Shown here in pieces: positions 1-6,533 of a stretch of 57,802 nucleotides of DNA (position 1 is the first letter of the stretch; each line of letters starts with the position of its first letter). Under the pieces are notes generated by a model. That model ran no database searches and had not been told where the DNA came from. It saw only the letters and a list, made by a program, of their open reading frames with translations. The DNA lies in contig CAIKVZ010000171.1 of NCBI GenBank assembly GCA_903830985.1, positions 1 through 57,802 of the forward strand, given 5' to 3'. A program made the translations under genes and the position numbers. Origin of the DNA: an uncultured beta proteobacterium. Lineage in GTDB: Bacteria; Pseudomonadota; Gammaproteobacteria; Burkholderiales; Burkholderiaceae_C.

Positions 1-178
1 GTGTGCTGTTCCGGTTCTTGATGCCATACCGAATATTTTAGGCAACAAATAGAAATTTGTAAATACATTTTAGTGACTACAAATGGAATCTAAAAAAAGT
101 CCGGTTATAAGCGGCGTTCATTGGGAGAATCCGTGAAAACTGGGGCGTTTTTACGGGAAAACGGGGAGGAACTTCAGA
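1..178. other. AT-rich non-coding region downstream of purH
   Basis: No credible gene is visible here; base composition is clearly more AT-rich than the rest of the window. It holds an inverted repeat ATTTGTA (55-61) / TACAAAT (78-84) with a 16-base spacer. It also holds a run of seven A at 92-98, which reads as a T-tract on the minus strand just downstream of purH. The stem before that T-tract is weak, so a terminator is only possible. ruvC, which often follows purH in this group, is not present in these bases. Confidence 0.5.
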
Positions 179-1744
179 TTAGTGCCTGAAGTGACGGACT
201 CCGCTGAACACCATCGCCACGCCGCGCTCGTTCGCGGCGTCAATCACTTCCTGGTCGCGCATGCTGCCGCCGGGCTGGATGACGCAGGTGGCGCCCGCGT
301 CGACCACCACATCCAGGCCGTCGCGGAACGGGAAGAAGGCGTCGCTGGCGACGGCCGTGCCCTGCAGTGAGAGACCGGCGTGCTGCGCCTTGATGCTGGC
401 GATGCGGGCTGAATCGAGGCGACTCATCTGGCCCGCGCCGACACCCATGGTCATGCCATTGGCGCAAAACACGATGGCGTTGGACTTGACGTACTTGGCC
501 ACCTTCCAGGCGAACAGCAGGTCCTGCAGTTGCTGTTCAGTGGGTTGGACCTTGGTCACGACCTTCAGGTCAGACAGGGCGAGTTCGTGGTTGTCCGCGG
601 TCTGCATCAACAGGCCGGAACTCACACGCTTGATGTCCATGGCGTTGCTGCCGCGGTTGCCGTCTGCGGGCAACTCGATCTGCAGGATGCGCACGTTCAC
701 CTTGGACTTGAATACCGCCAGCGCTTCAGGTGTATAGGCAGGCGCCATCAACACTTCGACGAACTGCTTGGCAATCAGTTGCGCCGTGGCTTCGTCGAGC
801 GTGCAGTTCAGCGCGATGATGCCGCCGAAGGCCGAGGTCGGATCGGTCTGCAAGGCCTTGCTGTAGGCCTCCTGAGCGCTGCCGCCAACGGCCACGCCGC
901 AGGGGTTGGCGTGCTTGACGATGACGCAGGCCGGCGTGCCGCCAGCAAAACTCTTGACGCATTCCCAGGCAGCGTCGGCGTCGGCGATGTTGTTGTAGCT
1001 CAGCTCCTTGCCCTGCAATTGTTTGGCCGTGACGAGCGAACCGGCTGCGGGATGAATGTCGCGGTAGAAGGCGGCCTGCTGGTGCGGGTTCTCGCCATAG
1101 CGCAAGTCCTGCAGTTTCACGAAGCGGCTGTTCACCTGACCCGGAAACGGGGCGTGGCTGCCATCCGTCTGGATGCTCGACAGGTAGTCGGAAATGGCGC
1201 CGTCGTAATTGCTGATGCGGTTGAAGGCGGCAACGGAGAGGGCGAACTTGGTCGCGTCGGTGAGTTTGCCGTCGGCCTGGAGTTCGGACAGCACGCCGGC
1301 ATATTGCGCGGCATCGGTGATCACGCCCACGTCCTTCCAGTTCTTGGCGGCGCTGCGCACCATGGCCGGGCCGCCGATGTCGATGTTCTCGATGGCGTCT
1401 TCCAGCGTGCAACCCGCTTTGGCGACGGTGGCTTCGAAGGGGTACAGGTTCACCACCAGCAGGTCGATGGTGGCTATGTCGTGCGCCTTGAGTGCCGCCA
1501 TGTGTTCAGGCGTGTCGCGCCGGGCCAGCAGGCCGCCATGCACCTTGGGATGCAGCGTCTTCACGCGGCCGTCGAGCATCTCGGGGAAGCCCGTGAGTTG
1601 CGCCACTTCGGTCACGGGCAAGCCCTGCTCGGCCAGCAACTTGGCCGTGCCGCCAGTGGAGATCAGCTTTACGCCCAGGGCGTGCAATGCGGCGGCAAAT
1701 TCCAGTATGCCGGTTTTGTCGGAGACGGAGATGAGTGCGTTCAT
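179..1744 (-). CDS. purH: Bifunctional AICAR transformylase / IMP cyclohydrolase PurH
   Basis: PurH catalyses the last two steps of de novo IMP synthesis in the cytoplasm: formylation of AICAR with 10-formyl-THF, then ring closure to IMP. The protein is 521 residues, close to the usual length of about 525. The N-terminal MGS-like cyclohydrolase domain (about 1-150) starts [17 protein letters not shown], followed by the transformylase domain with the conserved stretches [14 protein letters not shown] and [10 protein letters not shown]. The ORF stays open further upstream, but the family start is the ATG at 1744, eight bases after the fis stop, so this start was chosen. It is the third gene of dusB-fis-purH and is probably co-transcribed. 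The C-terminus FSGVRHFRH is family-typical. Confidence 0.97.
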   Translation of the reverse strand: MNALISVSDKTGILEFAAALHALGVKLISTGGTAKLLAEQGLPVTEVAQLTGFPEMLDGRVKTLHPKVHGGLLARRDTPEHMAALKAHDIATIDLLVVNLYPFEATVAKAGCTLEDAIENIDIGGPAMVRSAAKNWKDVGVITDAAQYAGVLSELQADGKLTDATKFALSVAAFNRISNYDGAISDYLSSIQTDGSHAPFPGQVNSRFVKLQDLRYGENPHQQAAFYRDIHPAAGSLVTAKQLQGKELSYNNIADADAAWECVKSFAGGTPACVIVKHANPCGVAVGGSAQEAYSKALQTDPTSAFGGIIALNCTLDEATAQLIAKQFVEVLMAPAYTPEALAVFKSKVNVRILQIELPADGNRGSNAMDIKRVSSGLLMQTADNHELALSDLKVVTKVQPTEQQLQDLLFAWKVAKYVKSNAIVFCANGMTMGVGAGQMSRLDSARIASIKAQHAGLSLQGTAVASDAFFPFRDGLDVVVDAGATCVIQPGGSMRDQEVIDAANERGVAMVFSGVRHFRH

Positions 1745-1752
1745 GGGTGGCC

Positions 1753-1989
1753 TTATTTCAAAAGTTTGTGTTCGAGAAGTTTCTTGCGCAAGGTGTTGCG
1801 GTTCAAGCCCAGCCATTCGGCCGCGCGCGACTGGTTGTCGTCGGCCTGCTTCATCACCACCTCCAGCAACGGGCGTTCCACCACACGCACGATCATGTCG
1901 TACATGCCGCCGGGCTCGGTACCGTGTAGATCCTTGAAGTAACTTTCCAGGCTGGCGCGCACACATTCCTCGATGTGGTTTTTGCTCAT
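1753..1989 (-). CDS. fis: Fis family DNA-binding protein
   Basis: This is a 78-residue nucleoid-associated/transcription factor of the Fis family. The C-terminal helix-turn-helix is plain ([19 protein letters not shown], about residues 53-71) and resembles the C-terminal domain of NtrC-type activators. The upstream part (about 1-45) corresponds to the dimerisation helices. The ATG at 1989 overlaps the dusB stop as ATGA, which fixes the start; a longer open frame to 2103 has no family similarity. dusB-fis coupling is classical in proteobacteria. The Fis role in rRNA promoters and DNA bending is family knowledge, since betaproteobacterial Fis is shorter than that of E. coli (98 residues). Confidence 0.95.
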   Translation of the reverse strand: MSKNHIEECVRASLESYFKDLHGTEPGGMYDMIVRVVERPLLEVVMKQADDNQSRAAEWLGLNRNTLRKKLLEHKLLK

Positions 1990-3038
1990 GTGAGGGTCTC
2001 CATTGGGCTTTCCTTGTGATGTTGCGACGCCGCGTCCAGCTCGGCGGGCATGCGGTCCATGCTGCGCGACAAATCGTCGAAATAATCGGCGACGGCACGC
2101 CACTGCTGCTGGCAGTCGTCGAGCAGATTGAGGCGCTGGCGAAACTGGCCGGCATCGGGCAGCGTGCGCAGGTACCAGCCTATGTGTTTGCGCGCCGTGC
2201 GCACGCCAGCGTACTCACCGTAAAACGCATAGTGGTCCTGCAGGTGCTCCAGCAGCAGGCGCTTGACCTCGGCGACCAGGGGCGGCGCCAACAGGCTGCC
2301 TGTGGCCAGAAAATGCGCCATCTCGCGAAAGATCCAGGGACGGCCCTGGGCCGCGCGTCCGACCATCACGGCGTCGGCACCGGTCGCGGCCAGCACGTCG
2401 CGCGCGCGCTGCGGCGTGCTGATGTCACCGTTGGCCACCACCGGAATTCCCACCGCCGCCTTGACCGCGGCAATGGTGTCGTACTCGGCGACACCGCTGT
2501 AACCCTGTTCGCGCGTGCGGCCATGGACCGTGAGCATCTGCACGCCCGCCGACTCAAAGCGCCGCGCCAGGCTCACTGCGTTCTTGTGCGACTGGCACCA
2601 GCCGGTGCGCATCTTCACCGTCACCGGGACCTGGCGGGGAGCGCAGGCCGCGACCACGGCCTCGACGATGGCCAGTGCCAGCGGTTCATCCTGCATCAGC
2701 GCCGAACCGGCCCACTTGTTGCACACCTTTTTCGCCGGGCAGCCCATGTTGATGTCGATGATCTGCGCGCCGCCGTCGATGTTGTGGCGCGCCGCGTCGG
2801 CCATCATGTCGGGCTCGGTTCCGGCAATCTGCACCGCAATCGGACCGGCTTCGCCGTCGTGGTTGGCGCGGCGCGTGGTCTTGCGGGTGCCCCACAAATC
2901 GGGGCGCGAAGTCACCATCTCGCTCACGGCATAGCCCGCGCCCAGCTGCTTGCACAACTGGCGAAACGGTCTGTCCGTTACGCCCGCCATGGGAGCGGCG
3001 AACAGATTGTTCGCCAGGGAATGGTGGCCGATGTTCAT
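1986..3038 (-). CDS. dusB: tRNA-dihydrouridine synthase DusB
   Basis: This FMN-dependent enzyme reduces uridine to dihydrouridine in the tRNA D-loop (U17 in E. coli). The 350-residue protein has the Dus TIM barrel: [16 protein letters not shown] near the N-terminus, the signature [20 protein letters not shown] with its catalytic Cys, [19 protein letters not shown], and NGDI followed by [16 protein letters not shown]. The start is taken at the ATG at 3038 ([19 protein letters not shown]). An in-frame extension to 3104 has no family similarity. Its stop overlaps the fis start (ATGA), so translation is coupled. First gene of dusB-fis-purH. Confidence 0.95.
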   Translation of the reverse strand: MNIGHHSLANNLFAAPMAGVTDRPFRQLCKQLGAGYAVSEMVTSRPDLWGTRKTTRRANHDGEAGPIAVQIAGTEPDMMADAARHNIDGGAQIIDINMGCPAKKVCNKWAGSALMQDEPLALAIVEAVVAACAPRQVPVTVKMRTGWCQSHKNAVSLARRFESAGVQMLTVHGRTREQGYSGVAEYDTIAAVKAAVGIPVVANGDISTPQRARDVLAATGADAVMVGRAAQGRPWIFREMAHFLATGSLLAPPLVAEVKRLLLEHLQDHYAFYGEYAGVRTARKHIGWYLRTLPDAGQFRQRLNLLDDCQQQWRAVADYFDDLSRSMDRMPAELDAASQHHKESPMETLT

Positions 3039-3140
3039 GCAGGAACTGATGCTTGGGGAGGTGGGGTCTGACCGGGACAAGGCGTGGGCGCTGGCGCGCG
3101 ACACGGGTGCAAACCGGTGCGCCTATTCTAGCTGCCCAAA

Positions 3141-3157
3141 ATTTCAGCAATTGAAAT
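3141..3157. promoter_or_regulatory. Inverted repeat in the dusB / yqaA divergent region
   Basis: ATTTCA and TGAAAT form perfect 6-bp arms around GCAAT between two divergently read genes. A TAGAAT-like -10 for the minus-strand dusB operon lies just downstream at about 3125-3130. The dyad could be an operator; no regulator is identified. Confidence 0.3.
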
Positions 3158-3206
3158 GCAACTTCGGGACTTTCCCTCTTGCACCTGCCTATACTGGGGA
3201 CCACAC

Positions 3207-3683
3207 ATGGAACTCTGGCTGAATCAACTGCTCGCCCTGCTGGCCCTGCCCGAATACGGTTTGAGCACCTTGTTTTTGGTGGCATTCGTCTCCGCCACGC
3301 TGCTGCCGCTGGGGTCCGAGCCGGCGCTGTTCGGACTGCTCAAACTCAACCCCGACCTTTTTTGGCCCGCCATCCTGGTGGCCACTGCGGGCAACGTACT
3401 GGGTGGCGCCGTCACCTGGGCCATGGGCCTGGGCTCGCATCAGGTGGTGGACAAGTACCGCCATTCAAGTACGCATCTGCGGGCCCTGGATTGGCTGGAA
3501 CGCGTCGGGCCCAGGGCCTGTCTGCTGAGTTGGTTGCCCCTGGTGGGAGACCCGCTGTGTGCCGTAGCCGGATGGTTGAGATTTCCGTTCTGGCCTTGCA
3601 TGCTGTACATGACGGTGGGGAAGTTTCTGCGCTACCTGATCATGACGGCATCGCTGCTCTGGCTCTTCCCCGGCGGCATTTGA
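3207..3683 (+). CDS. YqaA-type small DedA/VTT-family membrane protein
   Basis: The 158-residue inner-membrane protein starts MELWLNQLLALL. It shows the YqaA (COG1238) layout: hydrophobic segments at about 12-35, 45-70 (LFWPAILVATAGNVLGGAVTWAMG), 108-130 and 135-155. It also has the conserved ATLLPLGSEP, GNVLGG and LSWLPLVGDPLCAVAGWLR stretches. Members of the wider VTT/DedA superfamily are linked to lipid flipping and membrane homeostasis; a role for YqaA itself is not established. The ATG at 3207 has a GGGGA ribosome site at 3196-3200; an in-frame upstream ATG at 3156 adds an unlikely non-membrane leader. It is convergent with aroK, 24 bases apart. Confidence 0.85.
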   Translation: MELWLNQLLALLALPEYGLSTLFLVAFVSATLLPLGSEPALFGLLKLNPDLFWPAILVATAGNVLGGAVTWAMGLGSHQVVDKYRHSSTHLRALDWLERVGPRACLLSWLPLVGDPLCAVAGWLRFPFWPCMLYMTVGKFLRYLIMTASLLWLFPGGI

Positions 3684-3707
3684 GCGGGGCTTGGCCGCCA
3701 CCGCAAC

Positions 3708-4271
3708 TCAGGCCTGCAGCAGGCCGGCCAATTCCAGTTGCATCAGGATCATGTTGACCAGCGTGGAAAGCGATGGCCGGCCGGTTTCCAACACGAAGTG
3801 CGCGGTTTCACGGTACAGCGGATCGCGCGCCGCGTACAACTCATGCAGGCGCTGCAAGGGATCGTCCACCTGCAGCAGTGGGCGGCTCTGGTCATGGCGT
3901 ACGCGCCGAAAAACTTCTTCCGGCGTGGTGCGCAAATAGATCACCTGAGTGCGTTCGTGCAGATGTGCGCGGTTCGGTGCGCGCAGTATGACGCCGCCGC
4001 CGGTGGACAGGACGCCTTCGTGCTGCAGCGTGAGGTCGTCAATGACCTGCTCTTCCATGTCGCGAAAACGCGCCTCGCCCTCACGCGCAAAAAAGTCGCG
4101 GATGCTGCAGCCCAGGCGTTGCTCCAGCACCTGGTCGGAATCAACAAAGGGAAGTTGCAGGCGGCGCGCCAGCTGGCGCCCGACCGTGGTTTTGCCGGAG
4201 CCGGGTAGGCCGATGAGTGCCAGGCGCAAGGGACGCCTCAGGGCAAAGAGAACGACATCGAACTCATCCAA
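3708..4271 (-). CDS. aroK: Shikimate kinase
   Basis: Shikimate kinase phosphorylates shikimate at the 3-position in the chorismate pathway. The P-loop GLPGSGKTT (21-29), FVDSD with the Mg/shikimate Asp, FREGEARFR-like FAREGEARFRDMEE, and GGGVIL for the shikimate pocket are all present. Length 187 is slightly over the usual 170-180 because of about 12 extra N-terminal residues. Those residues overlap the 3' end of the upstream Ig-lipoprotein gene by 34 bases, so the true start may be internal (for example the TTG giving LRLALIG) or coupled to termination upstream. aroK normally follows pilQ directly and is followed by aroB; here it is separated from pilQ by two large genes and aroB does not follow. 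Confidence 0.93.
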   Translation of the reverse strand: MDEFDVVLFALRRPLRLALIGLPGSGKTTVGRQLARRLQLPFVDSDQVLEQRLGCSIRDFFAREGEARFRDMEEQVIDDLTLQHEGVLSTGGGVILRAPNRAHLHERTQVIYLRTTPEEVFRRVRHDQSRPLLQVDDPLQRLHELYAARDPLYRETAHFVLETGRPSLSTLVNMILMQLELAGLLQA

Positions 4272-6430
4272 CCGGAAGGCGAAGTCACGACAATGTCGAC
4301 TTCATCGTCTTTAATGCATGCGCTGAGGCCGACATCCACGGTGGTGGGCAGCAGGCTGTTCGGCACCGGGATAGGCGTTGGTTGGAATGTGACCGAGTCG
4401 ATTGTCGGCACGAGTCCGTTGATCGAATTGACGCGGCAAGTTGAGCCAATCTTGGAGGGCGTAACAATGGCAATCTTCGATCCGGTGGGAATGCTGTTGC
4501 CATTGGCATCGGCGACGACAAAGCTTTGATGGGTCGGAATTGCCGGATTCGTTTGCATAGTGATCACGGCCGTAGAACTTGCAAATATGACAATAGCCTG
4601 GGCCCGGACATCTGCCGGACCCCAGACACCATCGCAGGTATTGGCTTTGCCGTTGACCCCGCCGGTGCAGGTGCTACTGCCAGCCCGCGGGACAAAAAAC
4701 TCACCCAGATCCCATTGTCCGTTTTCATTATCATCCCGATAGGCGTTGCCCAGATCGGTAAAGCCCTCGCCCGGGTCGTAGACGTTGTTACCGTTCGCGT
4801 CCACGAAGTCCTCCTCGCCCGAGACGTAGGCAAGGATGGCAACGCGACCGGCCTTTTGGCCACCACCACCCATCGGACGCGGGTTGCCGGATCGGATCGC
4901 GACCGAACAACTCGATGCCCCGCCGGTCACCACGCATGAGGCGGGAATCATGGTTCCGCCCGAACTCACGAAATTCACATTCGTCCCGTCCGGCACCGGA
5001 TTGCCCTGTCGATCTGCCATGTACACCGTCACCGGCGTCGTGCTGCCGTCAAGGACTTGGCCCTCGATGGCCAGGTTTTTCACCATCAGACTGATTCGAC
5101 TGGGCACAGGACGCCCCGACGCCACGGTCAGAATGTTGGAGTTGGTTGTGACCCCAGGGTTGGCCTTGAGCACGGCGTTGACCTGCAGCGAACTCGGCAC
5201 GGTGCCGGAAAACACCGGAACTGCGACGACACCTAAAGCATTGCTCGTCAATGTCACGGTCTTGTTTTCGCCCAGAGTTCCAAGCGTGGTTCCTGTTGCG
5301 GTATTGCTGAGCGCCAATTGCACGGACTGGTTCTGCAAGGGATTACCGCTGGCATCAACGACCTTGAAGGACACGATGGCCTGCGTAGCGCCCACCGACC
5401 CCGTCAGATAGATCAAGGCCGGTTCGGCACTGACAAACAGCAAATTGGTCCCAACCGTGGGTGACACCGCCAAGCTGCCTGAGACGCTGCTCGCGCCGGG
5501 CGACGAGGCGGTAATCGTCACATTGCTGCCGGCACAGTTGGGGTCGCCAGCGGTGTAGGTTGTACTTGCAGTCCCGGCCCCGTCAGTGGAGATGAGGGCC
5601 GGGGACACCGTACCGCAGCTTGCGACGAAACTCACCTGAACCGGCACGGCGCTGGAATTCGCACCATTGATCGTTGCGCTGACGGACACTGCGCGGTTGC
5701 CGTAGGCAGCGACGTTGGCCGCACCCAGATTCAGATTGTTCAACGCCACGTTGGCTGCTGACAACTGATAGTCCATCGTTCCCGTCACCGAAACGCCCCC
5801 GACTGAAGAGGCCGCGGTAAGCGTGCCAGCGCCTGTGGCTGAAATGTTCGCCGGACCAACTCTCACTGAGGCGATACCGTTCGCGTCGGTCAAGACTTGT
5901 CCGGAGGCGGGACTGATGAATTTGATGATGGCCGCATCGCCGCTGAATGAAACCAGTTTGCCGGCGACAGGAGCGGATGCGGCGTCCAGAACCAAGGCGC
6001 GCGCGGTCGTGACTCCTGCTGCACTGATGGCCAAGGTGCTGAGATTGTTGGCGTCTCGCAGGCCAAGGGTGATAGAACCTGCCTTGCCGACAATACCACT
6101 CGGGTCTACCGTCACTGTGCTGCTCACCGACTTACCCGCCGCATCCAGCACAGTGATTTGCGCCGTACCAGCCGCCACCCCCGTGATGCTCAGAGCTGTT
6201 CCACTGACAGTGACGGTCGCGACCGCGCTATTGCCACTGCTGGCGGTATAGGGCGCCACGCCGCCGCCAATCATGTAACTCGAGGAAGCGGCCGCGGCAA
6301 GTGTCACCGAGTTGGGTGCAGAGATGTACAAGGCCACCGAATTGCCAATCGGCCCTGCCCCGTTGGCGCCACCGCAAGCCACCAGCGCCCATGTGAAGAG
6401 GGACAGGGCCAAGAACTTCAGATACGTCAT
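4238..6430 (-). CDS. Large Ig-like-domain lipoprotein (surface/adhesin type), 730 aa
   Basis: The product is a predicted outer-membrane lipoprotein with a signal peptide ending in a lipobox (LVAC, Cys19) and a Gly-rich start of the mature protein. The rest is beta-rich, low in charge and rich in Ser, Thr, Val, Ala and Gly, organised as successive bacterial Ig-like (Big) domains with patterns such as VVDASGNPLQNQSVQLAL, MADRQGNPVPDGTNVNF and TDANGIASVRV. About residues 541-577 hold two acidic loops, DANGNNVYDPGE and DDNENGQWDLGE, that resemble EF-hand/dockerin calcium loops. Pairs of Cys suggest disulfides. It lies downstream of a second Ig lipoprotein and pilQ and upstream of aroK, all same strand. 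An adhesin or a pilus-associated surface role is inferred from context only; no catalytic domain is seen. Confidence 0.8.
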   Translation of the reverse strand: MTYLKFLALSLFTWALVACGGANGAGPIGNSVALYISAPNSVTLAAAASSSYMIGGGVAPYTASSGNSAVATVTVSGTALSITGVAAGTAQITVLDAAGKSVSSTVTVDPSGIVGKAGSITLGLRDANNLSTLAISAAGVTTARALVLDAASAPVAGKLVSFSGDAAIIKFISPASGQVLTDANGIASVRVGPANISATGAGTLTAASSVGGVSVTGTMDYQLSAANVALNNLNLGAANVAAYGNRAVSVSATINGANSSAVPVQVSFVASCGTVSPALISTDGAGTASTTYTAGDPNCAGSNVTITASSPGASSVSGSLAVSPTVGTNLLFVSAEPALIYLTGSVGATQAIVSFKVVDASGNPLQNQSVQLALSNTATGTTLGTLGENKTVTLTSNALGVVAVPVFSGTVPSSLQVNAVLKANPGVTTNSNILTVASGRPVPSRISLMVKNLAIEGQVLDGSTTPVTVYMADRQGNPVPDGTNVNFVSSGGTMIPASCVVTGGASSCSVAIRSGNPRPMGGGGQKAGRVAILAYVSGEEDFVDANGNNVYDPGEGFTDLGNAYRDDNENGQWDLGEFFVPRAGSSTCTGGVNGKANTCDGVWGPADVRAQAIVIFASSTAVITMQTNPAIPTHQSFVVADANGNSIPTGSKIAIVTPSKIGSTCRVNSINGLVPTIDSVTFQPTPIPVPNSLLPTTVDVGLSACIKDDEVDIVVTSPSGWMSSMSFSLP

Positions 6431-6475
6431 GTCGGGCTTCCAGATGATCAGGTCAAGATTTTAGATCGGACACCC

Positions 6476-6493
6476 GGATCGTCTAAACGATCC
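6476..6493 (-). other. Hairpin between the two Ig-lipoprotein genes
   Basis: GGATCGT (6476-6482) and ACGATCC (6487-6493) form a perfect 7-bp stem with a 4-base loop in the 103-bp gap between the two lipoprotein genes. There is no U-tract directly after it on the minus strand, so it is more likely an RNA processing or attenuation element than a full terminator. Confidence 0.4.
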
Positions 6494-6533
6494 GCGCGTC
6501 TCGACACGACCCGATATCCGCGTCCGCTCCCAA

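Noticed and set aside
530-1942. Long plus-strand open frame over purH
   Set aside because: High GC antisense shadow of a certain gene; composition and lack of any domain argue against coding.
3672-3699. Terminator between yqaA and aroK (GGCGGC / GCCGCC)
   Set aside because: Arms are six bases with a 16-base loop and no T-tract on either side.
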